Source of the DNA: a virus
Length of the DNA stretch: 35,000 bases
Virus record (IMG/VR): IMGVR_UViG_3300022072_000059
Location: 1-35,000 of that record
Reading direction: 5' to 3' (one strand)
The notes under the pieces were generated by a model, which had not been told where the DNA came from, did not search any database, and saw nothing but the letters and a program-made list of their open reading frames with translations. Position 1 is the first letter of the stretch. The number at the start of each line of letters is the position of its first letter. Both the position numbers and the translations under genes were made by a program. This document shows, piece by piece, positions 7,941 through 17,300 of the stretch.

Positions 7941-10900
7941 CTAGAGATCCGGCATTATTTGCTGGACAGGCATTGCCTTATTAAAGTCCGGATCTAAGAA
8001 CTGTTCTATTGTAGGGCCGAGTAGTGATTTACCTGGGATACTACCGTACTGGTAATCTTTATACATATCGTACGCGGTCATACCTGGAACGCCTGGAAGA
8101 CCGGCTCTGAATATACCGTTTACCGTGTAGTCGTATACGCCCCAGTTAGCTTTTCGTGCGTCTTCTTCGCCGCCATTCATCACCATATCTTTTAAGAAGT
8201 CAGCGGCTACCATCACAGGTACGATCATCATGAGATTAGCCACCGATGCTGTGTTACCGTTTTTAGCCTCGTGCCATGCACGTTTGAGAATACGATCATG
8301 GAATGAATACATGAATGATTTTAAATGGAACGCTAGCATCCAATGAGGATCTGAAGCCCACAGTGGACGTTGTGACGGATTAGGTCGTAGGATTGATTCA
8401 TCCACGAATCTAACTATCGCGCTGCGTACTCTGTCGTCTCGTTGCATCTCCTCGTACGATGCTTTCTTCCGCTCGCCCCGAGTAAGTAGTTGCAAGCTAC
8501 CATCTTTGGCAAGCTTGATATCAGCTGGCGCTACATTCAACTCTTCAAAGTATCTAGCAGAATGCTTATTAGGGTTGTTTTTGTGACGCGCCAGGAACTT
8601 AAGGGCTGATGACGTCGCCATTACCCGCGTCATCCGAGTCCAGGCTTGTAGACCGGTTAGTTTGAAGAAACCCTCATTGATTTTACGAGCTGTACCTCCT
8701 AGATACACGCCCCCGTATTCCCAACCGAGTGCTTCGTTCACCACGTTGTAATCGATGATACCTAGTGATTCCGCTATCTCATGAATCATAGTAGGTTCTG
8801 CACTTATCATGCTTTTGATTCCTGACTTGAAGCCTTGCCATGCAAGGCCAAGGTCACCAGATCTTACAGCGATACCCATCGGATCTATCAATGAAGAGAA
8901 GGTAGCACCTACTAATAGGCGTACATTCTGGTACACCATCATAGTACCCATACCTTTTTGAAGGTTGGTATTGATAGCTTTACCAGCAGCAGGAAGTGCT
9001 AGCCCTGTTTTATTAGATAACCACAAGGCGGTCTTACGACCATGCACACCCATCGTGGCATTAACGTAATCTGTTGCTAGCTCAATATCAGCTTCCGTAG
9101 CACCTTCTTTCTTCGCTTTAGCAAGCATAGCCGGTAACCACTGCGCGTCGTTATTCTCATTACCGAAGCGTGTTGTGTACTCTGCTTTCTTAACTGCTAG
9201 TCCGATATAGCTATTAAGTACTAACCCGAGATCGTCTGACATAAGGCTCGCCACGAATGCTTTATCTTTCGTACTACCCTCAGTACGAATGAAGTCAATT
9301 AACCGGCGATTCATAAATCGATTAACTGGCGTCGCATCTACTGGATTAGGATCATTCTCAATATTACCACCGAAAGCAGGCGTGTCAGCATAACCGTCAT
9401 TCGCTACGATTCCCTCTACTATCTGGTCAGCAAATTTCTCAGGCGTAAGAGGCTTCACAGACTTAACGTCTGGGTATTTAGCAAAGATCCGCTCAGACCT
9501 AGCTTTGTTAACAATGTCTAGCTCTTTTTTTAGTGCTGCTGCAAACTTAGGCTGTAGTATCACAGTCCTTAGCTCTGCGGCATTAGCACCATCCATCTTG
9601 TCGATGTCAAATACCCACGGGAAGTATTGCTCGCCTCGATCACCTAACTCCACGCCTTTACCTACCATGTAGTCCCGAACCTCACGCATTATCTGGAATA
9701 CACGTTTAGCGGTCCGCTGTATATCCGCTGGCGCGTTAGACAAGGTGTCTGGGTTATGTAGTACTTTAAGAACGGCTGCGCCGTGCGCTTGATCTTTATT
9801 ATTAAAGATACGACGTACTTGAGCATCGAACCCACCACGTTTCATCGCTTTATCTTGATCCATCGTGTTAGCAACGTTACGTCTACCTGCTTTCACATGA
9901 AGCATGTCCGCTATTGCATTCAACGTTGGGATCTTAGTTGCTCTCAAACGTTCGTCGGAGATGAAGAAAGCACGCTTAGCCTTCCCAAGGATACCTTGAG
10001 CAGCACGTTCTTGTTTAGCGATCGCTGCGTCTACCCCTTCAAACTCTAAGGAACTCATAGCAGGTGTTTCTCTATTAAACTTCTCTCTAAGTATGCTGTC
10101 TACCACCTCGAAGCTTTTTAGATTATCGCGTTCTTTATTCTGCTTAAGTGCCGCGCCGTGCTTTCCATCCATCATAGCCTTATGAGCAGCATCTAGTATT
10201 GACTCAAAGCCCTTTTGTAGAGACTCGAAACTAGCTTGTAGTGTAGGGCCGACTTTGAGCTTACCCGCCTGCCACATTTGAAAAGCAAGCTCAGGCGTCA
10301 CATCGCCTAGTTTAGAGACTTGGTTCTTGATAGCTGGACTATTCATAGCTTGGTCAATAGCCGCGCGTGTTTTCTTGTTCACGTACTGCAGCGAGCTACC
10401 GATACCATGCCGAGATAGTTCTCCGAGCTTACGCTCGATGTTAGCTCGAGCCGCCGCATACAGTGCGAAAGCATTCTCTTTTGTCACTTCAAATACAGTG
10501 TCAGCGTCCATGTTTTTTAGCGCTGCTTCTAAGCCTTGAAGCTTTTCAGAGAATACTGAAGTGAAATCAGCAGTACTAGAAACAAGGCTTTCCGTCATGC
10601 CATAGATATTAAATCCAGGAACGCCGAGTCTTGCTGCTAGCTTTTTAAACATTTGAACAGCCGCATGGAAGAACTTCTCGACCTCTGTACGAGGTGTCGC
10701 TGTTTTATCCATCACCCATTTAGATACGTTATCCGCGAAGTATTCTTCAAAATCTAATAGGTATTTACGCGAGGCTTCTGGAAGGTCTGCAACATTCAAA
10801 CCATCAAGCCCATTGACAGCGGCAAGTAACGACGCATGTGCTGTCTTTTTAGACCTAAGAAGTGCACCGGCAGTGCTACGTCCATGCTTAGCAGACCACG

Positions 10901-13900
10901 CTTTAAAGTCATTCATGATAGCTGTAGCATCTAGCTTGGAAGCGCTAAGGGCTAGGCTACGGAATACAACATGGCCAAACTCATGGGCAATGATCTCGTT
11001 ACGGAGCTTACCTGTTAGACCTGGGTGGATAAACACACGGATCTTACCATTGGTTACGCTGGTTACGAATCCGTGCAACGTGCCGTTCTGCATCTTGGCT
11101 AAGTAGTCAGTAAAGCCGTTTTGCTTAGCATAAGCCATCGCCTGCTCAACAGACATAGCTTCAACTACTGTATCGAGATTCAAGTTTTTAGCTAAGGTAG
11201 TGAGCGCTGTCTGTAGCTTATTTATTTTAGCTTTTGTATTAAGGTTCTTTAGCTGCTCAATAGTATTCGACGCTATTGCTTTGACCGCTTCGATAGAGGC
11301 AGACTGGGCTGGGGATTCTTTCGATGTGTAGCCGGCTCTAGCAGGCGCTTCCATCGCTGCTAATGCAGCTGCTGCGTGAGCGCGTTCACTTTCGATTATC
11401 TTAAAGAGCCCTGTGCCTTTAGCTTTCGCCGCGCGCGCAGTCTGTGTCTTAACTAACCGAACTAACCCACCGTCATCGCCCGCCTTTACTAGCGCAGCCA
11501 CTTTTGCTTTAAACATGCTATTAACTTTATAACGGTCCAAAGCTTCCTCAGGCTGAACGTCGTCCTCTACTTTCCTAGCCTTCGCTAAATTAGCAGCTTT
11601 ACTAGCAGCGGCAGTCTCGCCTTGTGCTTTTAGTCTCTCGTTATAAGCCTTGTCCTTCGCAGAGAGCGTTTTAGGCGCGTTGCCTTTAGCCACTGAGCGC
11701 TCAGTTTGCTCCGCTTTTAGCTGCTGTGCTGGCGTCTGAGGAGGGGTGGCTTTTCTTCTCGCGGCCACACTCTCTGGACTAAGATCAAGTTTACCCCTAG
11801 TTGACACTAAACGGGTTGCTTCGCGAGATGCATCTGCTGCTGCGTTAAGCTGCTCTAACTGCTCTTTGTTCTTAACTACATTAGTGGTGCCTTTATCAAC
11901 CGCATTAAATAGAGGTTTGTTATACGCCTTGGTGAACTTATTCTGAAGGTTCTCAAGAGTCTGTACTTTAGTGGTTAAAGCTTTTATTTCTGTATAGCGC
12001 TGAGCGTTCTTATTAGCTGGTAAGGCTTCGTTTTTTTCTTCGAGCTTTCGAATTTTAGCTTTTAGAAACCGTAGTTCGCGTTTGTGCTTAGGAGACACCT
12101 GCTCTAAGCTGGCTTCTATTTTAGCCATCGCGTCTTTTCTTGATATAGGGCCTGTGTTGCCATGCACTTTTTTAAACATGGCGACAGCGTCAGCAGCAAA
12201 ACCAGCTGGCACTGCAAGCATTTTCTTCCTCAAATCGAGGAGCTGAAACAAACGTTTAGAAGCCTTATTCTGCTTAAAAGGATCAGGAACATCCTCGAGA
12301 ATGTCAATACTAGCTCTTCGTAGGTCTATCAGATCAGTGGCGCTCTGTTTGTATTTAGTTAGCACTTCACTAGCAGACATTTTTCTTATATCGGATAGCT
12401 CTTTCTTGATATTGGCTATAGCTACGGCAGACGCAGAGTATATAGGATCAGTCTCTTCGTGCTCGAACACGTTGGCCATATCTTCAGCCTGGGTTGGCGG
12501 AACACTGTAACCGTTAATTACTATCGGATTACGGCTTTTGATCTTAACATCTTGGTTATTATGCTCTAACCCCTCGCCTTGGATACCGTCAGGTTTGTTT
12601 CTAAGGGGCGTGTCTATAGCTTTTCTTTGCGAAGCAACGCGTATCTCTTCCTTGGATTTCTTAGGTCTTGCTGCCCGCTCTTTTGCCGCTTTGGCCGTTG
12701 CCGCTATACGCTTTTCTTGGTCAACTAGAAGAGAGCCTGTATCCGCGTTGGCTATCGCTGCTTGTGACTTAGCAGACTTTACACCGGCAACAGCTGTCTC
12801 ATTCTGCGTAATCAACCGATCCATAACTTTACTTGAAGGGCGCTTCCCTAATTCCATACCTAGGGCTTTGTCTAATGCTTCGCGCGCTTCAATAGCCTTC
12901 TCTTCTGCAAACTGTAGTTTCACCAACGCTTGAGTGTACCCGTCAGACTCAAACAGCTCAGCGTAAGTTATATTCACGCCTTTGCCTCGATGATGGACAA
13001 CAGTCGTCGGGCTAATGCTAGGTATCTTATAGCCTTGGTTTAAAAGCGTAGATAACCCTGTAAGTAGTGATACTTTCGTTTTATCGTATATATTTTTAGA
13101 GTCAAAACTAGACTCGTTCTGCATCATGCGGCGGACTAGCGCTGGCAAATAAAGGTTGAGCGTACTACCATCCTTATCCTGCACGTGAACCGATCTAGAG
13201 TTAGCCGTGTCGGTAGTAGCTGGCTTCAGGATAGCCTCTTTATCTAGGCTTGCATCTATCTCTCTGCTACGTTGCTCTAACGTTTTTGTACTGTAGTCCT
13301 TAAGCTTAAGCGCGCCTACTTCGTTTTTAAGCTGGTCTAATTGTTTTACGATGTCTCCCTGGTTTTCTCCGGCAGAACTGTATGCAGCATTCAGAAATCC
13401 AGCAAGGCTATCCTTAGCGGCGACTTCGTCGGCTGCGGCTTTTTTTTCATTTCCAAGATCGGTTATTGCAAACGACGTGCGTCTTTTAGCTCGTAGCTTC
13501 CTAGGATCAGGCGTAGCCCTAAGGTCTTCGCCTGTTAGGTCGTCTTGCTGTATCGGTGTCATAGCAGCAGGTATCTTGCCTGCTGACCGTAACATGTAAG
13601 TGCTCTGTAACCACGCGACTGGGTCGGCGGTTTCTACTCTACTCTGCTTGGCAAAGGAGGCGGCGATGCTTTGGATCTTACCTTGCAGCTGCTCACCTGA
13701 AAAACCCTGCGCTTGTAGCTCGAGTGTAGTAGCCTCAAGGCCATTTAACACGTTGTAGTCTATATCTGGATTTTGCTTACGTGCAGTACTTATAGCCGTC
13801 GTTAGAGATTTTTGGTCTTTTATAGGTAGACCCACGCTGCTTAGTACGTTCTTAGCCTCATGAGTTGTAACCTCTGGGACAGCGAAATTTATGTTCATCG

Positions 13901-15188
13901 CGTCGGCTACTGCTGCTTCATCTACTACTTCGTCTTGCAGGTCAATGTCTTTTACACGCTGCTCATCCTTAGCGTACGCTGATTTTAACTCTTCGCCGAA
14001 TCCGCCGACGTACTCCTCTGACTCTGCTACCGAGTCATCTAGCTCTGCTTCATTAGGATCCTGCTTACTCGGTTTCGGCGAAGTGCGTACAGCTGTAGCC
14101 GCCTTAATTCTACGGAAGAGATCATCGTATACGTGAGGTTCAACCTCCCCCGTATACTTGCTACTTACTTCTACTATCGATTGATCGAGGTCGCCTCTAG
14201 TTATAAAACCTTGACTGTAATCCTCTATAGCTTGTGACAGTTCGACATTGATATCTGATTTAGCATCATCAGGGGTAAGTGAAGCTGCTGGAGATTCTCG
14301 GTTATACTCGTCAGGCGTTACTACAAATGGGTTTTCGGAAGGAGCTTCGGTAGAGCGGCGAGAAAAAGCACCGCCTGCGCCGCCCATAACACCACCACCT
14401 AGTGCACCTAATGCACCAGCTTCAACTAAGCGTCGAGTATTAGCATCTCTATTCTCAGGAGCAAGTGCGTCGTAGTTAGGATCAGCAAAGTCTCTAGCAC
14501 CTAATGCGATAGACTCTTGGATAACTTCTGTTCCACCTTCAACAGCACTAGTCAATGCTGCTTTTTGTCCTATGTTAGATAGCCTTGTTCTACCACCTGT
14601 TTTACGTAGCAGGGATAAAGGACTTAATAAATCTATGCCACCTGCGGCAATACCAGCACCAAGCGCTGTACCAGGCGCTTCAATCCCACTTTCTTGTTCA
14701 ATCTCTTTGAATATACCACCGGCCTGCATACCAGCATTAGGTATAGTTGCACCGACGCCAGCGCCTATTGCTAAGCCTCGTGATCTATTAGTTTGGGCAA
14801 AACCTCTACCGATTGCGCCACCCATGACGCCACCTGCTAACATCGTAGCCGCAGTAGGTACGAGCGAGCCTAAGCCGCCGAGGGCCCAATCCATTACGTC
14901 AGTTAGGTTATTGACATCGTAGATACTTTCTACGCGACCAGCTAGCTCAGGTGCGGCGGCTTCTTGATTGTTTCTGTCGTAGCCTTGATCACCGAATTGC
15001 TGGAGCTGTTCGTTACCTATCATGCTTCCAGCTAGGGAGGCGGCTCCATAGAGGTCAGCTTGCAATCCGTTACCGGCTCGCTGCACGCCTTTTTGGAACT
15101 CGTTAAGTGTTGGCCCTGCTGCATCCTCGCCGGCAGGCTGTAACCCATTTGGGTTAGAGTAATGTACTTGACGTAGTCCTTGCGCCAT
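7941..15188 (-). CDS. Giant internal virion protein with HEFGH zinc metallopeptidase motif
   Basis: A 2415-residue protein. The first 290 residues contain Gly/Ala-rich hydrophobic stretches (LGSLVPTAATMLAGGVMGGA, LGALGGGVMGGAGGAF) that could insert into membranes. A long Lys/Glu/Ala-rich helical region follows. HEFGH at 1402-1406 (preceded by RNEIIA) is a zinc-binding HExxH site, and EEYFAD at 1481-1486 could give the third ligand as in gluzincins. The C-terminal 500 residues are helical with hydrophobic parts (LMMIVPVMVAADFLKDMV). Size and placement after two helical virion genes fit an ejected polyvalent protein that opens the cell envelope or acts on host proteins. The HExxH motif is visible; substrate and the precise family are unknown. 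Confidence 0.75.
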   Translation of the reverse strand: MAQGLRQVHYSNPNGLQPAGEDAAGPTLNEFQKGVQRAGNGLQADLYGAASLAGSMIGNEQLQQFGDQGYDRNNQEAAAPELAGRVESIYDVNNLTDVMDWALGGLGSLVPTAATMLAGGVMGGAIGRGFAQTNRSRGLAIGAGVGATIPNAGMQAGGIFKEIEQESGIEAPGTALGAGIAAGGIDLLSPLSLLRKTGGRTRLSNIGQKAALTSAVEGGTEVIQESIALGARDFADPNYDALAPENRDANTRRLVEAGALGALGGGVMGGAGGAFSRRSTEAPSENPFVVTPDEYNRESPAASLTPDDAKSDINVELSQAIEDYSQGFITRGDLDQSIVEVSSKYTGEVEPHVYDDLFRRIKAATAVRTSPKPSKQDPNEAELDDSVAESEEYVGGFGEELKSAYAKDEQRVKDIDLQDEVVDEAAVADAMNINFAVPEVTTHEAKNVLSSVGLPIKDQKSLTTAISTARKQNPDIDYNVLNGLEATTLELQAQGFSGEQLQGKIQSIAASFAKQSRVETADPVAWLQSTYMLRSAGKIPAAMTPIQQDDLTGEDLRATPDPRKLRAKRRTSFAITDLGNEKKAAADEVAAKDSLAGFLNAAYSSAGENQGDIVKQLDQLKNEVGALKLKDYSTKTLEQRSREIDASLDKEAILKPATTDTANSRSVHVQDKDGSTLNLYLPALVRRMMQNESSFDSKNIYDKTKVSLLTGLSTLLNQGYKIPSISPTTVVHHRGKGVNITYAELFESDGYTQALVKLQFAEEKAIEAREALDKALGMELGKRPSSKVMDRLITQNETAVAGVKSAKSQAAIANADTGSLLVDQEKRIAATAKAAKERAARPKKSKEEIRVASQRKAIDTPLRNKPDGIQGEGLEHNNQDVKIKSRNPIVINGYSVPPTQAEDMANVFEHEETDPIYSASAVAIANIKKELSDIRKMSASEVLTKYKQSATDLIDLRRASIDILEDVPDPFKQNKASKRLFQLLDLRKKMLAVPAGFAADAVAMFKKVHGNTGPISRKDAMAKIEASLEQVSPKHKRELRFLKAKIRKLEEKNEALPANKNAQRYTEIKALTTKVQTLENLQNKFTKAYNKPLFNAVDKGTTNVVKNKEQLEQLNAAADASREATRLVSTRGKLDLSPESVAARRKATPPQTPAQQLKAEQTERSVAKGNAPKTLSAKDKAYNERLKAQGETAAASKAANLAKARKVEDDVQPEEALDRYKVNSMFKAKVAALVKAGDDGGLVRLVKTQTARAAKAKGTGLFKIIESERAHAAAALAAMEAPARAGYTSKESPAQSASIEAVKAIASNTIEQLKNLNTKAKINKLQTALTTLAKNLNLDTVVEAMSVEQAMAYAKQNGFTDYLAKMQNGTLHGFVTSVTNGKIRVFIHPGLTGKLRNEIIAHEFGHVVFRSLALSASKLDATAIMNDFKAWSAKHGRSTAGALLRSKKTAHASLLAAVNGLDGLNVADLPEASRKYLLDFEEYFADNVSKWVMDKTATPRTEVEKFFHAAVQMFKKLAARLGVPGFNIYGMTESLVSSTADFTSVFSEKLQGLEAALKNMDADTVFEVTKENAFALYAAARANIERKLGELSRHGIGSSLQYVNKKTRAAIDQAMNSPAIKNQVSKLGDVTPELAFQMWQAGKLKVGPTLQASFESLQKGFESILDAAHKAMMDGKHGAALKQNKERDNLKSFEVVDSILREKFNRETPAMSSLEFEGVDAAIAKQERAAQGILGKAKRAFFISDERLRATKIPTLNAIADMLHVKAGRRNVANTMDQDKAMKRGGFDAQVRRIFNNKDQAHGAAVLKVLHNPDTLSNAPADIQRTAKRVFQIMREVRDYMVGKGVELGDRGEQYFPWVFDIDKMDGANAAELRTVILQPKFAAALKKELDIVNKARSERIFAKYPDVKSVKPLTPEKFADQIVEGIVANDGYADTPAFGGNIENDPNPVDATPVNRFMNRRLIDFIRTEGSTKDKAFVASLMSDDLGLVLNSYIGLAVKKAEYTTRFGNENNDAQWLPAMLAKAKKEGATEADIELATDYVNATMGVHGRKTALWLSNKTGLALPAAGKAINTNLQKGMGTMMVYQNVRLLVGATFSSLIDPMGIAVRSGDLGLAWQGFKSGIKSMISAEPTMIHEIAESLGIIDYNVVNEALGWEYGGVYLGGTARKINEGFFKLTGLQAWTRMTRVMATSSALKFLARHKNNPNKHSARYFEELNVAPADIKLAKDGSLQLLTRGERKKASYEEMQRDDRVRSAIVRFVDESILRPNPSQRPLWASDPHWMLAFHLKSFMYSFHDRILKRAWHEAKNGNTASVANLMMIVPVMVAADFLKDMVMNGGEEDARKANWGVYDYTVNGIFRAGLPGVPGMTAYDMYKDYQYGSIPGKSLLGPTIEQFLDPDFNKAMPVQQIMPDL

Positions 15189-15193
15189 TTGAG

Positions 15194-15205
15194 ACCGTCC
15201 TTGGT
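15194..15205 (-). promoter_or_regulatory. Ribosome binding site in a short hairpin loop
   Basis: The minus strand reads ACC-AAGGAC-GGT, a three-pair stem whose loop carries AAGGA, eight bases before the ATG of the giant gene. Flanking bases add further pairs after one mismatch. The stem is short and could be chance; it is listed because the same layout recurs at other starts. Confidence 0.3.
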
Positions 15206-15221
15206 TTCTGTGTGCTTTGGT

Positions 15222-15243
15222 GGCTACCCACTAAGGGGCAGCC
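15222..15243 (-). terminator. Stem-loop after the 680-residue internal protein gene
   Basis: The minus strand reads GGCTGCCC, six-base loop, GGGTAGCC: an eight-pair stem with one G-U pair. It starts eleven bases after the stop of the upstream gene and lies ahead of the giant gene. No U-run follows, so it is more likely an attenuator, processing site or mRNA-stabilising structure than a full terminator. Confidence 0.4.
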
Positions 15244-15254
15244 TTTAGAGTTAG

Positions 15255-17297
15255 CTACTGTCTAAGTGAGTTAAAACCCAACTGCCTACCTACATCGTAT
15301 TCCTCAGGTGTCGTTTGGTCTTCATAGATGCGAGCACCTTTTCCATTAGTGAGGTTGTTCCCAAAAAACGCGTTTGGTCCCCACCATTGACGCCAGCTAT
15401 CGTCTTCTCTAAGGCCTTTGTGAGAGTCCGGTCCTGCAGGTAAAGAGTCAGCACTCCCATTCCCGAATAGGCCACTGGTCCAATCTATAAGGTTACCTGA
15501 GTTTTGCATTACGCGGTTAAGTGAATGCCTACTATTACTAACATCCGCTGGCGTTTGTATTCCGGCTTCTAAATTCGCCGAAGTCGCAATCGCGTTTTGT
15601 TGTCGGCCTTCAGGCGTTCGCTGTCTTTCCGAGGTCTCATCAGAGCGTTTTATACTCTCCGCATCAGATTTCTGCTGTGCCTCGAACCCATACCGCGCCA
15701 TCTCCATCTGCTGTTTCTGAGCAGCCGTTGCCGCGACTGATGCAGCGATAGACTTAGACGTGTTGTTGGTTTCGATACCTTGCAGTGCGTTTATTTGCTG
15801 CTGCGTAACGTTGTTCTTCTGTTTGTCACCTATGTTGCCTGAGCGCATAGTCTTAGCAAGCTTCATTATCTGTGCTTGCTCTGGGCTCATTCCTGTACGA
15901 CCTGTGGCTACGCTTCTGCGTCCGTCTTGCATAGCGAGCTTAGATTCATAGTTCTGGCGGTTCTGCTCAGTAACGGCATCGATGCCTGCGACGTTAGAAT
16001 CGATCTGCTGTTGTAATTCAGGTGTACGACCATACGGGTTAGATGCGCCTGGGCCAGTCGGGACAGCGTAGCCGCCAGAACCTTCGCCGTTAGATACCAT
16101 ATTAAAGTTAGGATTAGATGCTTCAGCTGACGAAGGTAAAGGTGTGCCATCAGCCCCGTTCATGTTGCCAGCTAAAATAGCTTCTGCGTTCGAACCAGGT
16201 TGTTGCCCTTCCGCAGGAGCCTGGTCACCACCACCAAACGTTGGAAGGTTCGCGCCTGGAGCGCCACTCATATCTTGTTGGGCTTGCTGTAAACCAGAAA
16301 TACCAGCGATGTACTGCTCTTTGGTTATCGCACCATCGCCGAACTGTTGTTTCAAGCCTGATAAAGAGTCACGGAGTCCGCCAAGTTGCTCGTTATAGTC
16401 ACTTAACCCTGTAACAGCTGACACGCCATCAACTATGTCTTCGCCATAGTTATCGTATATCTTATCGCCTAAGTACTCTCCGGCTTTGTACGCTCCGTAT
16501 TGTAGTGCGGCCGCGCCGCCAAATCTAGCGGTACCTAACCCAGCCCGTCCTACTGCATTGACGTACTTGCCGCCAGGAACTCTAGCTACTTGTTTACCAG
16601 CACTATCTAATAGGCCCGCTATTTTTCCTGGGGGCTTAGTTGTTTTAGCCTGTTTTTTAGCCTCTTTCGCAGCTTGCTTTTTATCCTTCGCTATCTTCTT
16701 TTCTTCAGCGTCAAAAACAGCTTTAGCTTTCGGGTTGTCGGCAGTATTGATCCCTTTTACTGTCTCAGTAGGGTTTATCGCTTTGTTTGGGTTACCCTCG
16801 GCATTAAAAGAAGCCCTGCGTGTGACTCGCTCATTTGCTGCTTTTTTATCCTGTGCTGTTTTTACTACGCCCCGTAGAGCGGCGGTAGTTCCCTGACCCG
16901 CATCTTTAAGGACGCCTAAGCCTTTCTCTACTACAGGTTTGGCGAGATTGTACCCACCCTTAACTCTCTCGACTCCTTTCTCTACTACAGGTTTGGCGTT
17001 CTCCAGCGTCTGTTTCGCGGCTTTAATACCTTGATTGATATAAGGCGTAGCGGTCTTGATAGCTTTCTTAACCTGTAAATCAGCTTTAGCTGTTGCGTCT
17101 TTGACGTCGAGCACTGTACCTTTTGACAGGTTATCCATCTGCCCTTGCAACGTAATAGAGGCTTTGCCAAGACTCCTCATAGAAGCTTCCGCCGCCTTTC
17201 TGGCTTGGCCTTTCAAGTCTTTGCTGTCTAGTCTTTCACGCAGTTTACCCATAGCCTCGACGAGCGACTGTCTACTTCTTTCTAGTGAAATATCCAT
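15255..17297 (-). CDS. Helical internal virion (ejection) protein
   Basis: A 680-residue protein. The N-terminal 150 residues are amphipathic helix (KLRERLDSKDLKGQARKAAE) and include two near copies of AKPVVEKG. A Lys/Ala-rich linker follows (AAKEAKKQAKTTKPPGK), then a glycine-rich hydrophobic patch (RAGLGTARFGGAAALQYGAY). The second half is Gln/Asn/Gly-rich and low in complexity, with many short helices (QQQINALQGIETNN, QKQQMEMARYGFEAQQK). This composition is typical of podovirus internal proteins that leave the head with DNA. It starts with AGGAT overlapping the previous stop. No enzyme motif seen. Confidence 0.65.
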   Translation of the reverse strand: MDISLERSRQSLVEAMGKLRERLDSKDLKGQARKAAEASMRSLGKASITLQGQMDNLSKGTVLDVKDATAKADLQVKKAIKTATPYINQGIKAAKQTLENAKPVVEKGVERVKGGYNLAKPVVEKGLGVLKDAGQGTTAALRGVVKTAQDKKAANERVTRRASFNAEGNPNKAINPTETVKGINTADNPKAKAVFDAEEKKIAKDKKQAAKEAKKQAKTTKPPGKIAGLLDSAGKQVARVPGGKYVNAVGRAGLGTARFGGAAALQYGAYKAGEYLGDKIYDNYGEDIVDGVSAVTGLSDYNEQLGGLRDSLSGLKQQFGDGAITKEQYIAGISGLQQAQQDMSGAPGANLPTFGGGDQAPAEGQQPGSNAEAILAGNMNGADGTPLPSSAEASNPNFNMVSNGEGSGGYAVPTGPGASNPYGRTPELQQQIDSNVAGIDAVTEQNRQNYESKLAMQDGRRSVATGRTGMSPEQAQIMKLAKTMRSGNIGDKQKNNVTQQQINALQGIETNNTSKSIAASVAATAAQKQQMEMARYGFEAQQKSDAESIKRSDETSERQRTPEGRQQNAIATSANLEAGIQTPADVSNSRHSLNRVMQNSGNLIDWTSGLFGNGSADSLPAGPDSHKGLREDDSWRQWWGPNAFFGNNLTNGKGARIYEDQTTPEEYDVGRQLGFNSLRQ
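16921..16998. repeat. Direct repeat of 24 bases inside an internal-protein gene
   Basis: Two identical 24-base copies lie at 16921-16944 and 16975-16998, 54 bases apart start to start. They encode the duplicated AKPVVEKG-containing helix in the 680-residue protein (18-residue offset). Exact DNA identity points to a recent or homogenised duplication rather than only protein-level repetition. Confidence 0.8.
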
Positions 17298-17300
17298 TTT

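Noticed and set aside
12301-14922. Several plus-strand open frames of 69-131 residues
   Set aside because: All lie opposite the continuous 2415-residue gene. Their Ser/Leu/Ala-rich products look like antisense readings of a Lys/Glu/Ala-rich helix.
16486-16896. Plus-strand open frame of 136 residues with hydrophobic Ala/Phe/Leu stretches
   Set aside because: The apparent membrane segments are antisense to the Lys/Ala-rich linker of the internal protein gene; no ribosome binding site.
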